Shown here: positions 27,649 through 34,176 of the stretch, piece by piece
Layout of the letters: every line of letters begins with the position of its first letter
Position numbering within the stretch: the first letter of the stretch is position 1
NCBI RefSeq assembly: GCF_027594545.1
Contig: NZ_CP115160.1
Location: 2,551,001-2,615,000 of the forward strand
Source: Algoriphagus sp. TR-M9
Lineage (GTDB): Bacteria; Bacteroidota; Bacteroidia; Cytophagales; Cyclobacteriaceae
Reading direction: 5' to 3'
Length of the DNA: 64,000 nt
Position numbers and translations under genes: made by a program
Notes under the pieces: generated by a model
The model's input: only the letters and a program-made list of their open reading frames with translations
Told to the model about the DNA's origin: nothing
The model's database searches: none

Positions 27649-27876
27649 ATGGAATGTACCTTATGTAAAAATGGCACTACTGAAAAAGGTTTGGTGACCG
27701 TCACACTAGAAAAAGGTGGCACAATTGTATTGATTAAGGAAGTGCCTGCAGATGTATGCACCAATTGTGGCCATTACTACCTCTCAAGCGAAATGACCAA
27801 ATTAGTACTGGAAAAAGGAAATGAAGCTTATACGAAGGGGGCGGAACTTGAAGTGGTGAAACTTCAGGTGGCTTAA
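27649..27876 (+). CDS. YgiT-type zinc-finger putative antitoxin (MqsA N-terminal-like)
   Basis: The 75-residue protein has two CxxC pairs (Cys3/Cys6 and Cys37/Cys40), the zinc knuckle of MqsA-type antitoxins, and ends in a short helix (TKLVLEKGNEAYTKGAELEV). It lacks the C-terminal XRE HTH of full MqsA, so it may neutralise the toxin without autoregulating, unless another DNA-binding protein does so. Confidence 0.87.
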   Translation: MECTLCKNGTTEKGLVTVTLEKGGTIVLIKEVPADVCTNCGHYYLSSEMTKLVLEKGNEAYTKGAELEVVKLQVA

Positions 27877-27991
27877 TAGAACTAGGATTGGAGGTATACA
27901 GTTTGGTGGGTGGCGGCTGGCAGTTGGCAGTGGAGAATATAGGTTGACCGTTAACGGATGAAAATTTGGGGAATTTTGAGGAGGTGGATGA

Positions 27992-28106
27992 GCAGTCAGG
28001 AGACTGCATTGTTATGGTTTAAGCCCGCCTGTCGTCGGACAGGTCTGGAGAGTTGGATCAAACGGGAAAGTTAACAATCAAATGGTCTGAGGGACACAGA
28101 CCACGG
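27992..28106 (+). repeat. TP unit 1
   Basis: Three hairpins: GCAGTCaggaGACTGC (27992-28007), CCTGTCgtcgGACAGG (28028-28043) and GGTCTGagggaCACAGACC (28084-28102). Linker GTCTGGAGAGTTGGATCAAA. Confidence 0.8.
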
Positions 28107-28142
28107 TGGAGGCTGAAAGTAGAACCATATACTGGATATTGA

Positions 28143-28286
28143 GAACCTGAAGGGGTCAAATCATTAATAGCCCCGCCACGGCGGGCAGGCCAGGGTAAGG
28201 AGGTAACGACGCAACCCTGGGTTCAATGTAGAAGGATTCCCCCAGCGCTGGCCCGGGATCGCATGTCGGAGACGAGGGTATAATTG
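28143..28286 (+). repeat. U unit 6
   Basis: H1 is GAACCtgaaGGGGTC, one mismatch. CCCGCCacGGCGGG, H3 with aaggaggtaacgacgca, and H4 ending ATAATTGCCAGCAAGAT. Confidence 0.86.
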
Positions 28287-28688
28287 CCAGCAAGATTAAC
28301 TAACACCAATATTGGAAAACTATTTTTATTCAATCGACAACTCCACTATTTACCATAATGGCTTGTGCGAAAGGTGCTTTCTCTTGATACTTTTGAGACC
28401 AAAAGTATCCAAAAGTCTTTGCCAGAGGCTATGCTTCAAATCGGTCAATAATTATGAAAAAAACAAAGATTGTTCACCGATTTGATTTTTGGTACTTGTC
28501 CAAGCCTAAAAATTGGCGGATCTCCCTCGCCCACTCGGGAGCTAGCCAATTTTCTTTACGGCTCAGACTGCATCCCAAAAACCGCATATACTCCATGGCA
28601 CCCCAGTCCTAGTAACGACTTCATTTTAATAACTTCGTGGGAAGCGATTTCGGCACCTAACCCAGGACAGGAAACATGACGTACACCT
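28287..28688 (+). repeat. LE copy D
   Basis: Starts TAACTAACACCAATATTGG, first hairpin GATACTTTTGagacCAAAAGTATC, ends GACGTACACCTGTGAC and enters U7. Confidence 0.86.
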
Positions 28689-28690
28689 GT

Positions 28691-28842
28691 GACCACGAAG
28701 TGGTCCAACCTTTCTATAGCCCCGCCACGGCGGGCAGGCCAGGGTAAGGAGGCACGACGCAACCCTGGGTAAAAAATCAAGTTCTATCCCCAGCTCTGGC
28801 CCGGGATATTCATTTGGAGACGTAGGTTTGGTGCCAGCAAGG
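28691..28842 (+). repeat. U unit 7
   Basis: H1 GACCACgaaGTGGTC. H4 variant has GGGATATTCATTTGGAGACG and GTGCCAGCAAGGT. Confidence 0.86.
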
Positions 28843-28952
28843 TGGAGATATAATGATTTGGAATCCAATATTTTGGATGTTGATAAGTTCGAATGATGAA
28901 TACCAAATGTTGAATGATGAAGTTGGAGTCAGGTAGAAACTAACAAAGCAAA
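28843..28952 (+). repeat. R5 spacer repeat, copy 1
   Basis: About 110 bp beginning GGAGATATAATGATTTGG and containing GAATGATGAATACCAAATG. Two further copies at 31987-32095 and 32219-32327 lie in the same position between U units. Confidence 0.8.
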
Positions 28953-29075
28953 GTCCCGTAGGGACGAAATCTGGGTAGCGGCGGGTTTCAACCCGGCGCA
29001 AAACGAGAATCAAAGTTTTCCCCAGCGCTGGCCCGGAATCCTGATTCGGAGACGGAGGCGATTTGCCAGCAAGAT
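28953..29075 (+). repeat. U unit 8
   Basis: H1 GTCCCgtaGGGAC. H3 GGCGGGTTtcAACCCGGCGC with one arm mismatch. H4 has GGAATCCTGATTCGGAGACG. Confidence 0.85.
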
Positions 29076-29170
29076 TATCGAGAAAGAAAATAAAAAACCT
29101 TCGGGGAGGTTCCGCTCTTGCCTGCGACAGATCGGAACTACACCCCAAAGGTTAATGAAGGTTCAATTGA

Positions 29171-29419
29171 TTACTTCACCGATGCCATCAGCTTCTCTTC
29201 CAAGCCCTCATCCACGGTGAGCTGGGAGATGCTGACCAGCACTGTGCCGGCAGTAATCGCATAGCCTGCATATTCCAGCAGGAGTTCAGGCACCATTCCC
29301 GGTGCTGTAAGCACGGCCGTTCCTACGGCAGCTATAAGCAAACCTGCCTTTTTAAGCATTTGGAAAAAAGGAGGTGTGGGGGCAGAGGCCCTTTGTTTTA
29401 TTTCTGATAGTATATTCAT
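29171..29419 (-). CDS. Small membrane protein, phage-module associated (82 aa)
   Basis: Has a basic N-terminus (MNILSEIKQRASAP) and two hydrophobic segments (KKAGLLIAAVGTAVLTAP; YAGYAITAGTVLVSISQ) followed by an acidic/amphipathic tail. The size and topology recall small holin-like or coat-like proteins of Bacteroidota prophage modules, but I do not recognise the family. Last gene of a minus-strand set of four; 122 bp with simple TTAAGTGTTAAATG and GGTCGACGGTCCACGG repeats separates it from the preceding gene. Confidence 0.7.
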   Translation of the reverse strand: MNILSEIKQRASAPTPPFFQMLKKAGLLIAAVGTAVLTAPGMVPELLLEYAGYAITAGTVLVSISQLTVDEGLEEKLMASVK

Positions 29420-29541
29420 TGTTGAAATGTTAAGTGTTAAATGTTAAGTGTTCTGGAAACCTATACTTCGACTTCGCTCAGTACAAGTGTCAGGGGTCGA
29501 CGGTCCACGGTCGACTGTCCACGGTTGACAGATCACTGATT

Positions 29542-29751
29542 CTAAACCGGGGGGCTACGGGTACGCTGCAGTACATTCTTCAGCAGTGCCTGCTCAGCCT
29601 CTAACCTGATAAAGAGCTCCTTCAGCTTGGCCAGTTCCCCGCTCAACTGACGGGTATCTTCGATCAGCAGCTTCAGGAAATAGGCGATCACCGATAGCAG
29701 CATCATGGTCACCGCCCCCGCCAGACTCAAGAGTAGCTCTGCTCCAGACAT
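29542..29751 (-). CDS. Small membrane-anchored coiled-coil protein (69 aa)
   Basis: Start chosen at MSGAELLLSLAG (29751), which overlaps the end of the upstream gene by 25 bp. One membrane helix (GAVTMMLLSVIAYFLKLLI) is followed by a heptad-like helix (LSGELAKLKELFIRLEAEQA). Such proteins are common beside prophage lysis or tail genes, but function is unknown. Confidence 0.68.
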   Translation of the reverse strand: MSGAELLLSLAGAVTMMLLSVIAYFLKLLIEDTRQLSGELAKLKELFIRLEAEQALLKNVLQRTRSPPV

Positions 29752-30155
29752 GATTCCAGTAGGTAAGGAACTCCTTCGGATATAATCTGCAGCTCTACCA
29801 CTTCTCCCCGCTCCCATTCCCGCTCCAGCCTTTCCAGAAGTTTCAGAAATGCCAGTTTGGTAAACAAAGGGATACCGTCAGCCCGGTAGCAGGTCAGGGG
29901 ATAGATGCAGTTGGAAACCATAGGCTCCTCCCAGGGATAAGCAGAAATCTTCCCTTTATCCGCGACTCCTATCTCCCAGCCTTTCTCCTCTGAGTGGATG
30001 GGCTCCAGTTCATAGACCCCTTCCTCCACACAGAGAGTGCCCGTACCAAAGCAAGCCTTGGGAGGCTCCCGGGTAAAGCAGATCTGCTGCTCTCCCAGGA
30101 ATAATCTCCCAAGGGTAATCCCTGCCCGGTACTTTCTATGCAGTACCAGTCGCAT
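29727..30155 (-). CDS. DUF5675-family protein
   Basis: The 142-residue protein begins MRLVLHRKYRAGITLGRLFL and contains CFTREPPKACFGTGTLCVEE followed by GVYEL, the beta-rich pattern I associate with DUF5675, found in phage-like and secretion-linked clusters of Bacteroidota. No catalytic residues can be assigned. One base separates it from the upstream gene; it overlaps the next. Confidence 0.75.
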   Translation of the reverse strand: MRLVLHRKYRAGITLGRLFLGEQQICFTREPPKACFGTGTLCVEEGVYELEPIHSEEKGWEIGVADKGKISAYPWEEPMVSNCIYPLTCYRADGIPLFTKLAFLKLLERLEREWERGEVVELQIISEGVPYLLESCLEQSYS

Positions 30156-30156
30156 C

Positions 30157-30903
30157 TTAGGCCTGTTCTACGCCCACGATCTTGGCGGCATTGTGCGCTC
30201 CGTTGTTAATGGAGTACTCGCTACCGTTCACCATCTGCACAAACTCCACACTGAGCACAAAGACACGATGGGTACCTGCCAGCGTCGATTTGTCTATGGA
30301 CAAACTGATAGGCGCTGCCGCATCAATCACCGGGAGCAGATCTGAGCTCGCGGTCTGCACTGATCGCCCGGCAGTCCCGAAATCCAATCCCACTCCTGTC
30401 GCGGTAATCCTCAGGTGGGTAGCACCCTTGGGCAGTGCCACATAATCCTGGGGTACAAAGGCCGGAATGCTGACATCCCAGGCACTGGCCGAATCTGCAT
30501 AGCTTATCTCTAAAAAAAGCGTACTTCCCAGAGAACTGGCAGCATTCAGCTCCAGGTCCTTGATCAGGTTCCAGTCCCCGGCTCTCACCATGCGCTCTCC
30601 ACGGCCGTTGACCAGATCAGAGCGCAGCACCTTCATCATAGACTGGGTGACTCGCAGTGCCAGTCGGCTGTCACCTATCTTGGCGATCACCGGTCGGAGG
30701 GCATCCCGGAAGAGTTTGGCCGAGGTGGCATTGTCTGCAAACTCTTTGAGATTCTCACGGGTCCGGGCAAAGCGGGGATCATTCATGATCCGGCTTTTGC
30801 TCACTCCTCCTTTTTCACGGGCCAGGTACCCGTCCTTGGTCTTGTAGAAAGAGAGTCTTCCTACTCTACCATTCAGTGTAATTACTCCTGCTTGTTTTGC
30901 CAT
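30157..30903 (-). CDS. Conserved Bacteroidota protein, related to DUF6266 proteins
   Basis: The 248-residue protein opens with GRVGRLSFYKTKDGYLAREK then a basic segment (NDPRFARTRENLKEF), a signature seen in many Bacteroidota genomes near phage-like genes. Residues about 60-110 are helical and basic; the rest is beta-rich with serine and threonine. No signal peptide. First gene of the four-gene set. The protein at 32530-33174 has the same layout (G-x-L-x-FYxxxGxxxxR, then basic helix, then beta-rich), so the two may be distant paralogues. Confidence 0.8.
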   Translation of the reverse strand: MAKQAGVITLNGRVGRLSFYKTKDGYLAREKGGVSKSRIMNDPRFARTRENLKEFADNATSAKLFRDALRPVIAKIGDSRLALRVTQSMMKVLRSDLVNGRGERMVRAGDWNLIKDLELNAASSLGSTLFLEISYADSASAWDVSIPAFVPQDYVALPKGATHLRITATGVGLDFGTAGRSVQTASSDLLPVIDAAAPISLSIDKSTLAGTHRVFVLSVEFVQMVNGSEYSINNGAHNAAKIVGVEQA

Positions 30904-31285
30904 AAGTATATGGGTTTTAGGTTAAACATGCAGGAAAATTCAACCATATTAGACTGACTTTCAATTGAATGTGCATTCCTATCCAGAATTTGCAATAAGT
31001 TCAGGATCTTGCTGTAAAATGATTGGGAAGTCGGGAAGCAGGAAGAGTTGAGAGTTTAAAATGATAAGTTTAAAGTTTCCGTTTTCGGTACTTTGACATT
31101 CGGAATTCAATATTTCGGAGGCCGGGAGGTCGGGAAGTTGGGTGTTTGGTGTTGGTGACCGTCACTGCGAGGTGAGGTACGAGCCGCGGCAGTCTCAGAC
31201 TTAGTGGGAGAAGGTCAAAGCTGAAAGCTGAAAGTAGTTAAAGTCAGAAAGTTAGGTGTCCGGTGTCCGGTGACCGTTGCTGGGT

Positions 31286-31439
31286 GACCACGAAGTGGTC
31301 CAACCTTTCAATAGCCCCGCTACGGTGGGCAGGCCAGGGTAAGGAGGTACGACGCAACCCGGGGTGGAAAATCGCAATTTATCGCCAGCGCTGGCCCGGG
31401 ATCGCATGTCGGAGACGAGGGTATAATTGCCAGCAAGAT
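31286..31439 (+). repeat. U unit 9
   Basis: H1 GACCACgaaGTGGTC. The extra hairpin reads CCCGCTacGGTGGG: two changes against U5 that keep it mostly paired. H3 contains a mismatch (AACCCGGGG). H4 standard. Confidence 0.87.
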
Positions 31440-31830
31440 TAACTAACACCAATATTGGACAGCTATTTTTATTCAATCGACAACTCCACTATTTACCATA
31501 ATGGCTTGTGCGAAAGGTGCTTTCTCTTGATACTTTTGAGACCAAAAGTATCCAAAAGTCTTTGCCAGAGGCTATGCTTCAAATCGGTCAATAATTATGA
31601 AAAAAACAAAGATTGTTTACCGATTTGATTTTTGGTACTTGTCCAAGCCTAAAAATTGGCGGATCTCCCTCGCCCACTCGGGAGCTAGCCAATTTTCTTT
31701 ACGGCTCAGACTGCATCCCAAAAACCGCATATACTCCATGGCACCCCAGTCCTAGTAACGACTTCATTTTAATAACTTCGTGGGAAGCGATATCGGCACC
31801 TAACCCAGGACAGGAAATATGACGTACACC
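31440..31830 (+). repeat. LE copy E
   Basis: As copy D but with GATTGTTTACCGATTTG in the second hairpin's right flank. It ends GACGTACACC and enters U10. Confidence 0.86.
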
Positions 31831-31832
31831 TG

Positions 31833-31986
31833 TGACCACGAAGTGGTCCAACCTTTCAATAGCCCCGCCACGGCGGGCAGCCCAGGGTAAGGAGGTACGA
31901 CGCAACCCTGGGTAAAAAATCAAGTTCTATTACCAGCGCTGGCCCGGGATATTCATTTGGAGACGTAGGTTTGGTGCCAGCAAGGT
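31833..31986 (+). repeat. U unit 10
   Basis: H1 GACCACgaaGTGGTC; extra CCCGCCacGGCGGG; H4 GGGATATTCATTTGGAGACG, as in U7. Confidence 0.86.
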
Positions 31987-32095
31987 GGAGATATAATGAT
32001 TTGGAATCCAATATTTTGGATGTTGATAAGTTCGAATGATGAATACCAAATGTTGAATGATGAAGTTGGAGTCAGGTAGAAACTAACAAAGCAAA
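31987..32095 (+). repeat. R5 spacer repeat, copy 2
   Basis: Nearly identical to 28843-28952 and again between two U units. Confidence 0.8.
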
Positions 32096-32218
32096 GTCCC
32101 GCAGGGACGAAATCTGGGTAGCGCCGGGTTTCAACCCGGCGCAAAACGGGCATTTAAATCTTCACCAGCGCTGGCCCGGGATTTTCATTCGGAGACGTAG
32201 GTTTGGTGCCAGCAAGGT
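32096..32218 (+). repeat. U unit 11
   Basis: H1 GTCCCgcaGGGAC. H3 GCGCCGGGTTtcAACCCGGCGC, a perfect 10-bp stem. H4 GGGATTTTCATTCGGAGACG. Confidence 0.87.
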
Positions 32219-32327
32219 GGAGATATAATGATTTGGAATCCAATATTTTGGATGTTGATAAGTTCGAATGATGAATACCAAATGTTGAATGATGAAGTTG
32301 GAGTCAGGTAGAAACTATCAAAACAAA
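32219..32327 (+). repeat. R5 spacer repeat, copy 3
   Basis: Third copy; U11-R5 and U12-R5 form a tandem arrangement suggesting local duplication. Confidence 0.8.
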
Positions 32328-32450
32328 GTCCCATAGGGACGAAATCTGGGTAGCGGCGGGTTTCAACCCGGCGCAAAACGAGAATTAAAGTTTTCCCCAG
32401 CGCTGGCCCGGGATTGTGATTCGGAGACGTAGGCGTGGCGCCAGCAAGAA
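32328..32450 (+). repeat. U unit 12
   Basis: H1 GTCCCataGGGAC. H3 as U8. H4 GGGATTGTGATTCGGAGACG, then GGCGTGGCGCCAGCAAGA. Confidence 0.86.
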
Positions 32451-32529
32451 TATCGGGAAACCAGATTTGATATTCAACTATATAAAAACTGATGAATGGC
32501 AAAGTAAGACTATTGCTATCTCCCTAAAA

Positions 32530-33174
32530 TCATAGCGTCCCCAAACAGACTGAATCCGAAAATTCCCGAACATAGCCATTCTGTGAATAGAAGGAAACAT
32601 AAATATAAACCTTCCCTATTTCAGGATCAGTCCAGGGAAGTTCCACAAGTTGGCTTCCTGACTTTCTATAATTACCTTCATAGATGGTATGTACTTTTTT
32701 TGATTCAGGAGAATACACTATAACAAACAGCCTGTCTTCTTCCCTACCTGATCCCTGCCAGGCATTGGGCGACCAGTTCAATATGATTTTAAAAGAGGAA
32801 ACTCTTTCTGCCATCAGGTTTTCGGGACCTAACAGCCACCCTTTGGTTACTTTAACCTTTTCAGGGTAAAGTATGGGCTTTTTATTTTCATTGACTATAG
32901 CATTCCTTATCACCCAGCTTAAAGCTCTGTTTACGCCTGAACCAAACCCACCTTTCTTCTTCTTCAAGGTGAAATTCAGGGCTTCCCTGAGCGGTGTAAC
33001 GAACTTCTGTCCAATTCTAAATGCCTCCTGCTGATATAACTGCCGCTCACTAGCAGGTTTCTGTCGGGGCCCCGGTTTCTGTCTGATCACCGTTTTACCA
33101 TTTAGCTGATAAAATACCAGATTTCCCATCGAACCTCTGATCGCTCCGAAAATGTTGTTTTGAATAATTCCCAT
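32530..33174 (-). CDS. DUF6266-family protein
   Basis: The 214-residue protein starts with IFGAIRGSMGNLVFYQLNGK followed by VIRQKPGPRQKP, the signature of DUF6266. A basic helical region (QLYQQEAFRIGQKFVTPLRE) and a beta-rich C-terminal half follow. Family function is unknown to me; members often occur several per genome in accessory regions. Repeats lie 80 bp beyond its stop, and 445 bp of gene-free DNA upstream. Confidence 0.85.
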   Translation of the reverse strand: MGIIQNNIFGAIRGSMGNLVFYQLNGKTVIRQKPGPRQKPASERQLYQQEAFRIGQKFVTPLREALNFTLKKKKGGFGSGVNRALSWVIRNAIVNENKKPILYPEKVKVTKGWLLGPENLMAERVSSFKIILNWSPNAWQGSGREEDRLFVIVYSPESKKVHTIYEGNYRKSGSQLVELPWTDPEIGKVYIYVSFYSQNGYVREFSDSVCLGTL

Positions 33175-33619
33175 GATTTCTAAGTATAAATTGATAGCTG
33201 TTTGACAAACTACTGACTGGAAAACGGGGGTAATACCAGCTTTTTAAGTCCTATTGATTTTATTCTTCCTTTATTCTTGGTTTCCCTGCTTCTGAGCGAA
33301 GAAATGTAAAACCAATATGGGAGAAGACTGGGAGGAACCCCTTCCAAATACTAGTTCCCCATTTACTGCCTTTTCCTGTTTACATTATTTATTCAGGGTA
33401 CTTATACTATACCTGTTATAAGCAAGTTCTTATCTGGACTACACCTAGCTGCTGAGGTAGTCTGAGCTGCATATCTCGGAAAGTATCCAGACTTTATGAA
33501 AATCAGCTATTATAGAGGGGAAACCTGGGAGCCAGATAATAATAGCATCAGGTGAAGAATAGCTTCTAATTTCGACTGATTTTGAAACCACAATGGATTC
33601 CCTTAGGCTCCTGACCGCC
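33175..33619. other. Gene-free spacer before the LanB block
   Basis: No member of the repeat families is visible. A 34-codon frame at 33317 (MGEDWEEPLPNTSSPFTAFS...) ends at 33421; it is Ser/Thr/Cys-bearing but too short to trust. ACTTTATGAAAATCAGCT (33491-33508) resembles TTTCATGAAAATTCAGCTT at 38614-38632 on the other side of the block. Confidence 0.4.
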
Positions 33620-33814
33620 TCAATACAAATACTCCCTGATTTCTTCCAGAGTAATTCCTGAAAATTCAGAAAACTCCCTTACGGTGATAAATTGATGATT
33701 TTCCTTTTTAAAAAAAGCCTTCATTTTCTGTATTAGGTAATGGGCATATCGCTCACTTTTTCCGGTGATCATCTGGATATCCTTGGCGCAAATAATACAT
33801 CTTCTCTTCAACAT
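33620..33814 (-). CDS. Small HTH/excisionase-like protein, paralogue of 38939-39154
   Basis: The 64-residue protein reads MLKRRCIICAKDIQMITGKS and continues with a helix (YAHYLIQKMKAFFKK) and ITVREFSEFSGITLEEI. The DI--ITG-S-RYA---I core looks like the HTH of small MerR/excisionase-type DNA-binding proteins. The paralogue at 38939-39154 shares KRR-II-A-DI--(I/L)TG-S--YA and HQ-IT--EF--F-GI. Function unknown. Confidence 0.68.
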   Translation of the reverse strand: MLKRRCIICAKDIQMITGKSERYAHYLIQKMKAFFKKENHQFITVREFSEFSGITLEEIREYLY

Positions 33815-33902
33815 AGTAATAGCATTTGTGGAAAGTAGCTCAGTTCTGCCTATTGGTCAAAGGGCATTAACCTTTACTTACTCCCCTGATTAAAAATTGA
33901 TT

Positions 33903-34076
33903 ATGAGCTCAAACTGGAAGAAATTTTTCACTCTTCAAAGTATTAGTGGAAACTATGGATTCTGTGGATTCTTAGTAAAAAACTGGAATTCAGATTTAGA
34001 TTTAAATGCCAATTCCGTGTGTGCTAAAAAAGTATCCCGCCCTTTAACAATCATGAAAGCCAGTATCAACAGGTAA
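33903..34076 (+). CDS. Candidate RiPP precursor peptide upstream of lanB (57 aa)
   Basis: The frame opens MSSNWKKFFTLQSISGN, contains GFCGFLVKNW and NSVCAKKVSRPL, and ends KASINR at TAA 34076. It carries 10 Ser/Thr and 2 Cys, the residues a LanB dehydratase acts on or that would form thioether rings. It is on the same strand and ends 100 bp before the lanB start. Against it: no clear ribosome-binding site, no GG or other leader-cleavage motif of known Bacteroidota lanthipeptides, and a frame this short can arise by chance. It was found by reading the sequence directly. Confidence 0.35.
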   Translation: MSSNWKKFFTLQSISGNYGFCGFLVKNWNSDLDLNANSVCAKKVSRPLTIMKASINR

Positions 34077-34176
34077 TAAAATGACTTAATTTCATCATTC
34101 CTCCCTTCTGGTTGGTGTATGTCCCTGAAATCGGATTTTTTCCTCAGTTTTCATGAATTAGGCGGGCAAAAAAACC

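Larger units (their letters stand above)
27877..29170. repeat. Non-coding repeat region (TP, U6, LE-D, U7, R5, U8)
   Basis: 27895-27945 is GGTGGCGGCTGGCAGTTGGC-type simple sequence. The other parts are listed separately. The frames of 69-112 codons here are conserved only because the repeat is conserved. Confidence 0.8.
30904..32529. repeat. Non-coding repeat region (SP, U9, LE-E, U10, R5, U11, R5, U12)
   Basis: 30904-31030 is the leader of the phage-like module, A/T-rich. About 31040-31285 is SP plus extension, nearly identical to 26386-26630. The components are listed separately. Confidence 0.8.

Noticed and set aside
33317..33421. 34-codon frame MGEDWEEPLPNTSSPF... as a LanB substrate
   Set aside because: Very short, 750 bp away from lanB with a minus-strand gene between, and no supporting feature.
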